64,000 nucleotides of DNA from Callorhinus ursinus (taxonomy: Eukaryota; Chordata; Mammalia; Carnivora; Otariidae), in contig NW_020312935.1 of NCBI RefSeq assembly GCF_003265705.1, positions 6,418,245 through 6,482,244 on the forward strand, written 5' to 3'. Positions 54,995 through 62,169 of the stretch are shown here, one piece after another; the stretch's first letter is position 1, and every line of letters begins with the position of its first letter. The notes under the pieces are model-generated. The model was not told where the DNA came from. It did not search any database and was given only the letters and a program-made list of their open reading frames with translations. Made by a program: the position numbers and the translations under genes.

Positions 54995-55208
54995 CACCAC
55001 CACCACCACCACCACCACCACTACCACCACCACCAAAATAAATTGGGCTGAACTGACTAGTCATAGAATATAGAACTTACCTTCAGGCTTGTGATCAAAT
55101 TTCTTGATAAATCTAAGGATCGGAGGTTTTTAAAATTTCTGAAGGCATCACCAATGGAATGAATTTTTCCAGCATAAGACCCCTGCAATGAAAGAGACTC
55201 CACCAATT
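25160..55208 (-). CDS. LRRC36: LRRC36, leucine-rich repeat containing 36 (13 coding exons, 5' partial)
   Basis: The exons, in transcript order, are 55208-55081, 52276-52084, 51305-51209, 47930-47842, 40752-40625, 38823-38778, 35694-35254, 34469-34180, 32407-32242, 31274-31129, 30347-30224, 27292-27178 and 25385-25160. Phases agree at every junction, giving about 728 codons and a stop at 25160-25162. The human protein is about 754 residues, so only the first exon is missing. N-terminal leucine-rich repeats ([41 protein letters not shown]) with a cap of the type seen in ciliary LRR proteins are followed by a long Ser/Lys-rich disordered middle. A C-terminal coiled coil ([27 protein letters not shown]) closes the protein. 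Its molecular function is not established. No frameshift or stop is seen in the exons. Confidence 0.96.
26268..26435 (+). mobile_element. MER5-type (hAT-Charlie) MITE remnant
   Basis: Begins ttctcaaaatgtggtcccca and contains cagcatcacctggaaactta, gaaatgcaaattctctgtcc, agtcagaaactctggcccag and ttcaggtgattccgat, in MER5A order. Confidence 0.8.
27178..27292 (-). CDS. LRRC36: LRRC36 coding exon (coiled coil)
   Basis: Encodes [20 protein letters not shown], then [18 protein letters not shown]. This is a heptad-rich coiled coil. Transcript-strand donor gtagga, acceptor ttgtag. The phase is 1 in and 2 out, matching both neighbours. Confidence 0.94.
27510..27715 (-). repeat. MIR remnant (forward on the + strand)
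   Basis: On the + strand the order is forward: tttttctgagtttcactagg, then gttgtgaggattcaat and aactatgtcaggcacatagt near the 3' end. The element therefore reads + although its host gene is -; it is listed here with the LRRC36 intron strand. Confidence 0.45.
27838..28003 (+). mobile_element. MER5-type (hAT-Charlie) MITE remnant
   Basis: acttcttaaactttaatatg, then aatcacctggggattttgtc, attctgattcagtaggtctg and gctcccaggtgatgct match MER5 layout. It ends near ttgagtagcaaggttc. Confidence 0.75.
29001..29313 (-). mobile_element. Nested pair: older SINE with CAN-SINE inside
   Basis: The outer older SINE ends ccagctgggtgcccc and has target duplications tcacaaatttta at 28989-29000 and 29314-29325. 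A full CAN-SINE (about 29017-29219) is inserted within its A/T tail, flanked by taaaag at 29011 and 29220. Confidence 0.85.
29463..29656 (-). mobile_element. CAN-SINE (nested)
   Basis: Full reverse copy. Target duplication gatctttttaaaatttt, at 29447 and 29657. Confidence 0.95.
29692..29893 (+). mobile_element. CAN-SINE (nested, opposite orientation)
   Basis: Starts ggggcgcctgggtggctcag, ends aaataaataaaatctt plus poly-A. Lies 36 bp from the reverse copy, forming an inverted pair. Confidence 0.95.
30224..30347 (-). CDS. LRRC36: LRRC36 coding exon (coiled coil)
   Basis: Encodes [20 protein letters not shown], then [17 protein letters not shown] and SHTY. Strong coiled-coil character. Donor gtgagt; acceptor ctaaag. 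Confidence 0.95.
31129..31274 (-). CDS. LRRC36: LRRC36 coding exon
   Basis: Encodes [40 protein letters not shown] and AGHVVPNDM. Acceptor ttggcag; donor gtatgc. Ends in phase 0. Confidence 0.94.
32242..32407 (-). CDS. LRRC36: LRRC36 coding exon
   Basis: Encodes [20 protein letters not shown], then [20 protein letters not shown] and [14 protein letters not shown]. Acceptor is ttcttgag after a long T tract; donor gtaagt. The upstream intron begins with GC rather than GT. Confidence 0.94.
32746..32855 (-). mobile_element. Older tRNA-derived SINE
   Basis: Reads ttaagtaatctctataccca, then ctgactgagccagccagacc. Target duplication aaaatggggagtat at 32732-32745 and 32856-32869. Confidence 0.88.
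32870..33069 (-). mobile_element. CAN-SINE (older)
   Basis: Reverse copy ending gccacccaggcacccct. It follows the neighbouring SINE's second target copy and is itself followed by gggaagtat, a degraded copy of ggggagtat. Confidence 0.85.
33156..33329 (-). mobile_element. CAN-SINE
   Basis: Reverse copy ending gccacccaggcgcccc. Perfect target duplication tataacattttaaa at 33142-33155 and 33330-33343. Confidence 0.95.
33345..33407. repeat. (TA)n / TATG-type simple repeat
   Basis: gtatgtatatgtatatatat is followed by a long pure TA run, then a T tract leading into the next SINE. Self-complementary. Confidence 0.95.
33408..33587 (-). mobile_element. CAN-SINE
   Basis: Reverse copy ending gagccacccaggtgcccc. 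Inserted at the end of the TA repeat. Confidence 0.92.
34180..34469 (-). CDS. LRRC36: LRRC36 coding exon (ends at a GC donor)
   Basis: Encodes [20 protein letters not shown] and onwards, through [17 protein letters not shown], to GFRDTTGSE. The acceptor is ccttcacag. The 3' junction is GAG followed by gcaagt, a GC-AG type donor. No GT donor nearby keeps the frame with the next exon. Confidence 0.93.
34720..34898 (+). mobile_element. CAN-SINE
   Basis: Starts ggggcgcctgggtggctcag, ends ctgtcaaataaataattaaa and A/C-rich tail. Approximate target duplication: catcttttctg before, catctcttctg after. Confidence 0.95.
35254..35694 (-). CDS. LRRC36: LRRC36 coding exon (largest)
   Basis: A 441-nt exon encoding [20 protein letters not shown] and onwards to TGRLLKLSS. 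It is Ser-, Pro- and Lys-rich, without a recognised domain, and likely disordered. Acceptor ggtggttag; donor gtaata. It is open throughout. Confidence 0.95.
37200..38330 (+). mobile_element. LINE-1 / HAL1-type fragment with ORF1 remnant
   Basis: An open stretch at 37247-37510 encodes [20 protein letters not shown] and [15 protein letters not shown], typical of the L1 ORF1p coiled coil and RRM linker. Downstream DNA resembles the ORF1 C-terminal region and is full of stops. Interrupted by a CAN-SINE at 37843-38035. Not functional. The element is old and AT-rich; the end points are approximate. Confidence 0.75.
37843..38035 (+). mobile_element. CAN-SINE inside the LINE-1 fragment
   Basis: Full copy with perfect 15-bp target duplication aagaatgatggtaga at 37828-37842 and 38036-38050. 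Shows that the LINE copy predates the SINE. Confidence 0.97.
38778..38823 (-). CDS. LRRC36: LRRC36 coding microexon (46 nt)
   Basis: Encodes [15 protein letters not shown] plus one base. Acceptor ccttgcag; donor gtaaat. Too short to stand out as an open frame, it is supported by matching phases on both sides and by similarity to the family protein. Confidence 0.9.
39003..39198 (-). mobile_element. CAN-SINE
   Basis: Reverse copy with the end gcttcccaggcgccccc. Confidence 0.93.
39322..39499 (-). mobile_element. CAN-SINE
   Basis: Reverse copy ending gagccacccaggcaccc. Target duplication tgattctttttt on both sides (39312 and 39500). Confidence 0.93.
39686..39889 (-). mobile_element. CAN-SINE, altered head
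   Basis: Reverse copy whose head reads gactgagcgttagttactga rather than the usual gagccacccaggcgcccc, suggesting local rearrangement. Confidence 0.8.
40057..40242 (+). mobile_element. CAN-SINE
   Basis: Starts ggggcgcctgggtggctcag. Target duplication aaaagtcagagg before and aaaagccagagg after. Confidence 0.93.
40625..40752 (-). CDS. LRRC36: LRRC36 coding exon
   Basis: Encodes [20 protein letters not shown], then [20 protein letters not shown] and GTQ. Acceptor aacacag; donor gtaatg. Phase 1 in and 0 out. Confidence 0.92.
40845..40992 (+). repeat. MIR remnant
   Basis: Forward MIR words: gtgaacttgggcaaactact, then cacctctttaattttctcaa and aacagtgatgataaa. Confidence 0.65.
40997..41108 (+). 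mobile_element. Older tRNA-derived SINE
   Basis: Reads ggggtgtttggctggctcag, then cttgggttgtgagttcgagc and an A-rich end with aaacaaacaaac. Confidence 0.85.
41109..41520 (+). mobile_element. Carnivore LINE-1 3' ends (two joined pieces)
   Basis: The right part has gatgggtattaaagagggca, tgcatggagcactgggtgtt, acaatgaatcatggaacact and taacataacaataaaaaatt, the L1 3' end of carnivores. The left part (41109-41250) is a related 3' tail: tgggtgatagacattggg and ctgtgaattgtgcaagac. Confidence 0.75.
41630..41818 (+). mobile_element. CAN-SINE
   Basis: Perfect target duplication agagaagtttttg at 41617-41629 and 41819-41831. Forms an inverted pair with the next SINE. Confidence 0.96.
41839..42046 (-). 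mobile_element. CAN-SINE (older)
   Basis: Reverse copy ending gagccacccaggtgcccc. Flanked by tgcatatt and tgcacatt. Confidence 0.92.
42359..42557 (+). mobile_element. CAN-SINE
   Basis: Perfect 16-bp target duplication aaaatgctccctactt at 42343-42358 and 42558-42573. Confidence 0.96.
42785..43075 (-). mobile_element. LINE-1 fragment
   Basis: Reverse L1 words: cagacatttcatataaatgg, ttttgtgtctggcacctatc and tttatccattcatcagctga. Boundaries approximate. Confidence 0.6.
43079..43193 (-). mobile_element. Older tRNA-derived SINE
   Basis: Reads taagtaatctctatacccaa, then gtcacatgctttaccaactg. Target-like tttctttgct at both ends. Confidence 0.85.
43715..44080 (+). mobile_element. LINE-1 3' fragment
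   Basis: gggtgacagtttggcagttt, then agcaaccaagatgtccttca, ggataaataaagtgtggtac and gaatattattcagcacta: a common L1 ORF2/3'UTR region in forward order. Confidence 0.75.
44390..45355 (-). mobile_element. LINE-1 3' fragment, split by a SINE
   Basis: Reverse L1: gtgtacagttcagtggtatt, ctccatgttt-like tgaataatactccattgttt, ctattgtgaataatgctgct and, after the SINE, gaactgccatactgttgtcc. Confidence 0.75.
44939..45133 (+). mobile_element. CAN-SINE inside the LINE-1 fragment
   Basis: Target duplication gggaatag at 44931-44938 and 45134. Orientation is opposite to the L1. Confidence 0.95.
45674..45856 (-). mobile_element. CAN-SINE
   Basis: Reverse copy with a degraded head (actacccagatgcct). Target duplication gagactatgcac on both sides. 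Confidence 0.92.
46151..46353 (+). mobile_element. CAN-SINE
   Basis: Perfect 17-bp target duplication acaatagaatttcatca at 46134-46150 and 46354-46370. Confidence 0.96.
46373..46876 (-). mobile_element. SINE cluster with a nested copy
   Basis: Reverse SINE sequence flanked by agaatttcatcaaa (46359-46372 and 46877-46890). An inner CAN-SINE at 46546-46740 carries target duplication ggggagagagaat (46533-46545 and 46741-46753). The left part seems to be a second truncated SINE. Confidence 0.88.
47842..47930 (-). CDS. LRRC36: LRRC36 coding exon
   Basis: Encodes [20 protein letters not shown], then [10 protein letters not shown]. Acceptor gtggcag; donor gtaagc. An alternative ag six bases further into the exon would drop only two residues. 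Confidence 0.9.
48173..48373 (+). mobile_element. CAN-SINE, head truncated
   Basis: Begins at gctcagctggttgagcgtct, continues through tgagattctctctctccctc and ends in aaataaaatctt plus poly-A. Confidence 0.93.
48640..48805 (-). repeat. MIR remnant
   Basis: Reverse-complement MIR words: gagccaggcactttacaccc, ctattttataggttgggg and gtcagagagtttataa. Confidence 0.55.
49002..49180 (-). mobile_element. CAN-SINE
   Basis: Reverse copy ending gagccacataggcacccc. Target duplication atatacaaataattttt on both sides. Confidence 0.93.
49286..49471 (+). mobile_element. CAN-SINE
   Basis: Starts gggttgcctgggtggttcag and ends aaataaataaaatcttaaaa. Target-like aaaaaatagacaact and aaaaaatacagaact. Confidence 0.93.
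49600..49735 (-). repeat. L2-like remnant
   Basis: Reads attcattcatcattcaacaa, then gacgctgttctaggcactag and ggtcctagttctcatgga, like the reverse of an L2 3' end. Confidence 0.5.
49997..50200 (-). mobile_element. CAN-SINE
   Basis: Reverse copy ending gtcacccaggcgcccc. Target-like ttgcttatttctt before and tgcttatttatttctt after. Confidence 0.95.
50788..50970 (+). mobile_element. CAN-SINE
   Basis: Starts ggggcacctgggtggctcag. Target duplication ataattatttcca and ataattatatcca. Confidence 0.95.
51209..51305 (-). CDS. LRRC36: LRRC36 coding exon
   Basis: Encodes [20 protein letters not shown], then [12 protein letters not shown]. Acceptor cctccag; donor gtaaga. The end of the LRR cap region continues into a charged helix. 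Confidence 0.93.
52084..52276 (-). CDS. LRRC36: LRRC36 coding exon (leucine-rich repeats)
   Basis: Encodes [40 protein letters not shown] and [20 protein letters not shown] plus LEKL. Two LRRs and the [19 protein letters not shown] cap are visible. Acceptor ccttgcag; donor gtgaga. Confidence 0.96.
52425..52618 (+). mobile_element. CAN-SINE
   Basis: Starts ggggcacctgggtggctcag. Target duplication gaaactcttaactta and gaaactcttactta. Confidence 0.95.
54946..55035. repeat. (ACT)n(ACC)n microsatellite
   Basis: About fourteen ACT units run into about fifteen ACC units, with one ACT interruption near 55020. On the LRRC36 transcript strand this is a (GGT)n tract starting about 45 nt after the donor of the LRR exon. 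Confidence 0.95.
55081..55208 (-). CDS. LRRC36: LRRC36 coding exon (first in window; LRR)
   Basis: Encodes [20 protein letters not shown], then [20 protein letters not shown] and SLK. The last part is a classic LRR ([14 protein letters not shown]). Acceptor ttttcag; donor gtaagt. The first codon is split, so a start-bearing exon must lie upstream, past 64000. Confidence 0.95.
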
Positions 55209-55689
55209 CTGAAAAGAGATCACCAGTAGATATATTATGAACTCTGCTTAAAAACAGAGTCAGTGAAAATAGGTCTTCCTTCCTCCCATAATCCATTTGT
55301 GAAAGGCCCTACATCCAAGGTTCATAGATCAGATTTTCCTTTTAAAAGCAGTGATACCACCTAATACAGTAAAACCAAACCTTGGTTTTATAGCACCCTT
55401 GTGTTTCTCTATTCACCCTGAAGGATGTAATAAAAGTCTCCAAAAGTTCTCAAAACAAATTTAAAAAGAAATGTAGCAATCCCAATGCTAGGATTTAGCC
55501 CTATAGATTATACTAAAAAAAATTTGCCAGGATATATAATAAATACACGTGGGTATAAACTGCAGAAAGGCTTTAGGATAGTTTAAAAAAAGAGAAAGAA
55601 AAAAGAAAAAGAAAATAATCACAGGGTCTATCAGCAGAAGAGTAGAACTTGATGTCCTAAATAACAGTAGATGGATACAATGGACAAAG

Positions 55690-55855
55690 TGCTAGATCTG
55701 TGGATTTCTACAAGTCACTTACTCTCTCTGTACTTCAGATTCCTTATCTGTAAAATGGGGATAATAACAGTATTTAACTCATAAGATGTTGTAATGATTA
55801 AATGAATATATATACAAAACTTATAACAGTACTTAGACATGATAATTACTATATA
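55690..55855 (+). repeat. MIR remnant
   Basis: Clear forward MIR core: acttcagattccttatctgt, aaaatggggataataacag, then gttgtaatgattaaatgaat. Confidence 0.75.
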
Positions 55856-56789
55856 TGTGTTAATTATTGTTATGCAGTTATTAAAAAGAATGAGGTAGAC
55901 TTGTAGATGATCATATGGAAAGATCTCCATGACAGTAAGGGAAAAGTACATTTGTGTGTACGTTTTAAAGAATATATATACATATATATTTATATAATAT
56001 ACTCATATATATGGAAGAAAGTCAACTAGACTTCTAATAGCACTAAAAAGAGGAGAATCTCAAAATTGTCAATAGGAACTCACTGGCAAGTGTGGTAGGC
56101 TAAATACAATAGTGATCAAAACTGGAAGGAGGTTCTGCAAGATCCAATTTGCAGGTGAGTGCTAAGGAACTGCAATGAAATAAGGTTTAAGGCGCTAGAG
56201 CAGTCTGGACCTTATAAACTCTGAAAAGTAATAAACTGAAGATGGCTTTCAAGATAAGACCCACATCAGGGAGAAATTACTGGGAGGAGAATCCACATTG
56301 AATGGAACAGAAACAACAGGTTCAAAAAAAAAAAGAGAAGGTCCAGATACAAGTAGGGAGAGAAGCAAAGATGACAGATACCAGGAAGCCTCAAGTATCT
56401 TTTCTTTTTTTTTTTCATGTGAACAGAAGAGGGAGCTCCAAAACCCTGAAACTAGAAAAGCTATTCTGGCCCACCCTTATCAGGTAAAGGTACAGGAAAA
56501 CTTACTGCACTTAAAGAGCCACAGGAAAGGATTACAGTCCAATTTTATATGAGGTTAATAAAAGAAAAAAGAGAGTATTACCCCTAAAGAGTGAAAGCAC
56601 TCGAGAAAGATATATCACAAATGAAAATTGTAACTTAATATTTCAAAACAAGCTAAAAGATACACAAACAAAATGTAGCAGTTTTCAAAGTGTGGTTCCT
56701 CGACCCCTGAAGGACCCTGAAACATGTACAGGGGTCCACAAAATCAAAACTATTTTTAAAAAATTACTTTCAAAATAATATTAAAATAC

Positions 56790-56973
56790 TGGGCACCTGG
56801 GTGGCTCAGTTGGTTAAGCTACTGCCTTTGGCTCAGGTCATGATCCTGGAGTCTTAGGATGGAGTCCGGCATCAGGCTCCCTTCTCAGCAGGGAGTCTGC
56901 TTCTCCCTCTGACCCTCCCCCCTCTCATGCTCTCTCTCTCTCTCATTCTCTCTCTCAAATAAATAAAATCTTT
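56790..56973 (+). mobile_element. CAN-SINE, tail split by next SINE
   Basis: Starts gggcacctgggtggctcag; the A-rich tail is interrupted at 56974 and resumes at 57159-57180. Confidence 0.93.
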
Positions 56974-57158
56974 TAAAAAAGATTTTATTTATTTGACAGA
57001 GAGAGAGACAGTGAGAGAGGAAACACAAGCAGTAGGAGTGGGAGAGGGAGAAGCAAGTTTCCCACGGAACAGGGAGCCCTGTATGGGGCTCGATTGCAGG
57101 ACTCTGGGATCACCTGAGCCGAAGATAGATGCTTAAAGACTGAGCCACCCAGGCGCCC
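56974..57158 (-). mobile_element. CAN-SINE inserted in the tail of another SINE
   Basis: Reverse copy ending gagccacccaggcgccc. Target duplication aataaataaaatcttt at 56958 and 57159. Confidence 0.95.
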
Positions 57159-57282
57159 AATAAATAAAATCTTTAAAAAAATATTAGCTTTTCCACTGTT
57201 GCAATTATGGTGTAAAAACAAAACTACTGGGGCCTTAGGATGACTCAAGGAACACTCATAGTCATAGAGTTTTGTGTTTGTT

Positions 57283-57475
57283 TTTTTTTTTTAAAGATTT
57301 TATTCATTTAACAGAGAGACACAGCGAGAGAGGGAACACAAGCAGGGGGAGTGGGAGAGGGAGAAGCAGGCTTCCCGCTGAGCAGGGAGCCCGATATAGG
57401 GCTCGATCCCAGGACCCTGAGATCATAACCTGAGAACCGAAGGCAGATGCTTAACAACTGAGCCACCCAGGCACC
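57283..57475 (-). mobile_element. CAN-SINE
   Basis: Reverse copy ending gccacccaggcaccc. Target-like agtcatag on both sides. Confidence 0.93.
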
Positions 57476-57695
57476 CAGTCATAGTATTCTTTACCATCAC
57501 ATACCTGCAATTTTTAAAAATAGCCAGTTTCACTTAAGAATGTCCTTTAAAAAGCAGTAAAAATGGTTAACTTTATTAACTTTGAACCTTGAGCACATGT
57601 TTTTTATTTGTGTGACTAAATGAGAAATATTCATGAAGTACTTCTGCTGCATAATGAAGTATGGTGGATGCCCTGAGGGAAAACATTTGTGTGAA

Positions 57696-57899
57696 ATTTT
57701 TTTGAAGATTTACTTATTTTAGAGAGAGAAAATGCACACAGAGGGGAGGGGCAGAGGGAGAGAGAGAGAAAGAGACAAAATCTCAAGCTGAGATTGAGCA
57801 CGGAGTTGAGCACAGAGCCAACGGGGCTCTATCTCACAACCTGTGATCATGACCTGAGCTGAAGGCAGACGCTTAACTGACTGAGCCACCCAGGCGCCC
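57696..57899 (-). mobile_element. CAN-SINE (older)
   Basis: Reverse copy ending gagccacccaggcgccc, with an extended GA-rich body. Confidence 0.9.
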
Positions 57900-58256
57900 T
57901 GAGATTGATGACATTAACAAATGAAATTTTTATTTTATATGTTATACAGAATGACATTTCTCAGCATTTGAAAAACATACATAACTCAGTGAATTAATAG
58001 CTCTCAAATGACCGATGCACAAAATCATGCATGGGTAAAAGATCCATTTAAATGCAAGATGTACCAATGGATTTCAAATGCAACAGAGTACAAAAAGTAC
58101 GCTGATATAGTTTCAGATTCCACACACAACTAAACTTTAAGAAACTACCATTTGTCCAGTTTTCATGTCATATCAAAGAAGAATATCCACAATTCTCTGC
58201 AAGGCTATTAAAATACTTCCCTCTTTTTGAACCTCTTATCTGTGTGAGGCATTATT

Positions 58257-58456
58257 TTTATTTTTTTAAAGATTTTATTTATTTGAGAGAGCGAGAATGA
58301 GAGAGAGAGAGAACACATGAGAGGGAGGAGGGTCAGAGGGAGAAGAAGACTCCCCGCTGAGCTGGGAGCCCAATGCGGGGACTCTGTCCCCGGACTCCAG
58401 GATCATGACCTGAGCCAAAGGCAGTCGCTTAACCAACTGAACCACCCAGGCGCCCC
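58257..58456 (-). mobile_element. CAN-SINE
   Basis: Reverse copy ending accacccaggcgcccc. Confidence 0.93.
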
Positions 58457-58481
58457 GTTTCTAAAAAATATATTTCAACCA

Positions 58482-58700
58482 GGGGTGCTTGGGTGGCTCA
58501 GTTGGTTAAGCGTCTGCCTTCGCCTCAGGTTGTGATCCCAGGGTCCTGGGATCAAGCCCTACATCGGGCTCCCTGATCAGTGGAGAACCAGCTTATTCCT
58601 CTCCCTCTGCTGCTCCCCACTCATCAGGTTCTCTCTCTGACAAATAAGTAAAATCTTTAATATATATATTAATATATAATATATATAATATATATTTTTC
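58482..58700 (+). mobile_element. CAN-SINE with TA-expanded tail
   Basis: Starts ggggtgcttgggtggctcag. The poly-A tail has been replaced by a TA-rich tract (about 58660-58698). Target-like atttcaacca precedes and ttttcaacca follows. Confidence 0.9.
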
Positions 58701-58984
58701 AACCAATACATTTCTTGAGATTTAATACAGAAGCAGATATGAGACTCTAGAGGTCTCCAATTAAGACATTAAAGTTATTTTTAAGAATATAAAATGTCAC
58801 TCCTATATTTTTTAAATATTCTGAAACCAAAAAGTTTGAAAATTGCTGAAAAATGTAAATTAGAATTAGAAAAATTCAGAAAAATTATAAGAAAAGGAAG
58901 ATTTGAAAATAAAGACAGAACTCAAAAAAAAGGTCATTTAAAAAATGAGGATCAGGGGCACCTATGTGGCTCTAGGGGTGCCTG

Positions 58985-59630
58985 GGACAGCTTGGCAGTG
59001 TCTTATAAAACTAGACATAGCTTACCAGATGATCTAGCAATCATATGCCTTGATACTTGCCCAAGTGAGGTGAAAGTTTATGTCCACCCAGAAACCTCTG
59101 TATTTATAGCACCTATACCTGTACAGAGAGGATTATATGTATAAACCTGAATGTTTATAGCAGTTTTACTTATAACCACCAAAACTTAGAAGCAACCAAG
59201 ATGCTCTTCAATAAGTAAATGGATGGATTAACTATGGTACCTCAACACGGTGGAATATTATTCGGCAATAAAAAGAAATGAGCTTTCAATTGAGCTATGG
59301 AAAGACATGGAGGAATCTTAAATACATATGGCTAAGTGAAAGTAGCCAGTCTGAAAAGGTTATACTTATATGGTTCCAACTATATGACATTGTGAAAAAG
59401 GCAACAGTAAACAGATCACTGATGTACAGCATGGCCACTATTTAATAATACTTTATTGCATATTTGAAAGTTACTAAGTAGATCTTAAATGTTCTGTTCT
59501 CATCACAAGAAAATACATTTCTTTGTAACTATGTAACAAATGTTAACTAGATTTATTGTATGTATACATGTCATGATGTATACAAATATCAAATCATTAT
59601 GTTGTATATCTGAAATGAATATGTTGTATG
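58985..59630 (+). mobile_element. LINE-1 3' fragment
   Basis: acagcttggcagtgtcttat, agcaaccaagatgctcttca, gtggaatattattcggcaat and gttccaactatatgacattg, in forward L1 order. A small SINE scrap (about 58957-58984) precedes it. Confidence 0.75.
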
Positions 59631-59645
59631 TCCTTTATATTTTTT

Positions 59646-59838
59646 TTTTCTAAGATTTTATTTATCTATTTGAGAGAGAGAGAACGAGAGATAGAGAGCA
59701 TGAGAGGGAAGAGGGTCAGAGGGAGAAGCAGACTCCCCGCTGAGCAGGGAGCCCGATGTGGGACTCGATCCCGGGACTCCAGGATCATGACCTGAGCCGA
59801 AGGCAGTCGCTTAACCAACTGAGCCACCCAGGCGCCCT
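59646..59838 (-). mobile_element. CAN-SINE
   Basis: Reverse copy. Target duplication tgtcctttatattttt at 59630-59645 and again from 59838. Confidence 0.95.
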
Positions 59839-59886
59839 GTCCTTTATATTTTTAATTAAAAGATTTTTTTAAAAAGTTTAGTGGAT

Positions 59887-60121
59887 GGGGGTGCCTGGGT
59901 GGCTCAGTCAGTTAAGCATCCACCTCTTGATTTTGGCTCAGGTCAAGTGTTCTGGGATTCAGCCTTGCAGCCCTGTGTTGGACTCTGCTCAGCTGGGAGC
60001 CGGCTGGTGGTGGTGGCGGGGGATTCTCTCTCTTCCTCTCCCTCCGCCCCTCCCCCCTTGCCCCCTTGCATGTGTTCATGCTCTCTTTCTCAAATAAATA
60101 AATCTTAAAAAAAAAAAAAAA
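59887..60121 (+). mobile_element. CAN-SINE (variant body)
   Basis: Starts ggggtgcctgggtggctcag. The body has a ggtggtggtggcgggggat insertion-like segment before the CT-rich part. Confidence 0.92.
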
Positions 60122-60920
60122 GGTTACTGGTTGCCAGAGATTACATATTAAATGATTACAACTGTATGACATTCTGTAGAAAGTAGTAGTAAAAAGATGA
60201 GTAGTTGCTAGGGGTTAAGTAGAAAGGGAAGGATGAACAGATGGAGCACAGAGGATATTTAGGGCAGTGAAACTATTCTGTTTGATACTGTAATGGTATA
60301 GACATGACACTATATATTTGTCAAAATCCACAGAATCAAACAACACAAAGAGTGAATCTTAAGGTAAACAACAGACTTCAGTTAATAATAATATACTGGT
60401 ATTGGTTCATCAATCATAACAAATGTACCAAATGCAAGATAATAATAGGGGAAACTGTGGGGAGATGTGGGGGAAGTATGAGGGGGGAAGAGGGAGCTTT
60501 TATAGAACTCTCTGTACTCTCTGCTCAGCTTTTCTATAAACCTAAAAATGCTTTAAAAAATAAATTCTATTAATAAAAAAAAGGAATGAAGTACCCATAC
60601 ATGATAAAATATGGATGAACCTTAAAAATACCATGCTAAGTGAAAGGAGCCAGATATAAAAGGCCATATATTGTATGATTCTATTTATATGGAATATCCA
60701 GAGCAGGCAAATCCATAGGGACAGAAAGCAGATTAATGGTTGCCAGGGGCTCGGGAAAGCTGGAAATGAGAAGTGACTGCCTAATGGGTATAGGGTTTCC
60801 TGTGGGGCTGATAAAAATGTTCTAAACTACTAATGGTAATGGTTGCGCAATGAACTAAGTGGCACTAGATTATATACATTAAATTTTATAGTATGTGAAT
60901 TATATCTCAAAAAAATTTTT
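60122..60920 (+). mobile_element. LINE-1 3' fragments
   Basis: tgctaggggttaagtagaaa and gatactgtaatggtatagac mark a first piece (to about 60360). aaaggagccagatataaaag and ggttgccaggggctcgggaa mark a second (60590-60920). Confidence 0.6.
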
Positions 60921-62169
60921 TTCCTGACTTTGAGGGCAGCATATTGGTAGTCCTGTAGTATGCAATGGTCTGGTACCCTAAGAATCTGTTACCATGGGAC
61001 AAAAGCTAAGGTCAATTATAATTTCTATCAGTGCCCTGAAGCATTTCTCATGCCTTCCCTCCTCCCCCGCTCTGTTTTGAAGGTCAGACATTTTAATATT
61101 TTTAAAGGAACCAGAATTATCATTCAAATGATAAACTGCCACAGTGACAGATATTCTTTTATGATGCATATGAAGTGCAAGGTCTTAAGAGATTATGCAT
61201 TCAGTTTCAACGTTTATAAAGAGAGTGAAGACAAACAGATCAGAGATCGAATAAAACATTGCACATCAAAGATGTCAAGAGCAACAGAATAATCTTCCAA
61301 TTTTAATATATAAGCTACATAACCCCAATGGGTCAAAACACGTTTTGCTCATGAAAATAACAAATCAAGTAAATAATCTCTGTATGGAAAACCATTTATA
61401 TATAGCCCACTTGGAAACTGAATTCATAATCTTTAATAAAGCTTATTTATAGGGATGATGAAAGAGTTTCAAATAAGTAAAACTGAAAAAAAGCCTCAAG
61501 AGTCAGCCTGAAAGATTTCCCACCACCCAAAGTAGGGACAAGTTCAGCAGCAATTACGATAATAACTGCAATAGATTAGAACACACCAAAAACACTTAAA
61601 TCTACGAATTTATAATGACACTAAGAAAACAAAACAACTCTCTTATTGGTTACCTTTAGAGGATGCTAAGAAAACAACTCATTTTTCCAAGAACTGATAA
61701 ATAAGCTGGAAAAAAAAAGTATCCTGTCTTTGCTGTACAAACTGTGCCTCAAGATAACCAAGAAGTTGATAGGAAATGTCTTTTTATATAAGTCTTTTTA
61801 TATAAGTCTTACAACTCATAAAAATGAAAGATAGAAAATTATCATTTTGCAATCCCTAATGAATTAGTGGACTTTACATAGTCATGTTTAATAGCTGATA
61901 ATGTCACAAAAAGAACACCAGATAATTATATACTTCATGACAGTATACCTTCATCTGTGAAGTAGTCTTGCAAAAAAAACAAACAAACCTGAATCAAATC
62001 AAGCTTCACTTAACTAGCAATTCATAGGAACAAGAACTGGGGAAAATGTTAAACGTCTTAGGAATGTAATGAGCAAAATCCAGATTGTAAGAAACTATTC
62101 AGGACAAATGGCCTAGTTTCTCTAAGAACAATAGAAAATGCAAGGAAAAAAAGAAGGGGGAACCTATGG

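Larger units (their letters stand above)
52277..55080 (-). other. LRRC36 intron
   Basis: A 2.8-kb intron with one SINE (52425-52618), a MER5-like remnant near 54585-54720 and an ACT/ACC microsatellite at 54946-55035, next to the donor at 55080. The segment 52700-54560 is largely unique. Confidence 0.6.

Noticed and set aside
60960..61292. 110-codon open frame in LRRC36 intron 1
   Set aside because: No recognised family; it lies next to LINE-1 tails in AT-rich intronic DNA, with no start or splice support.
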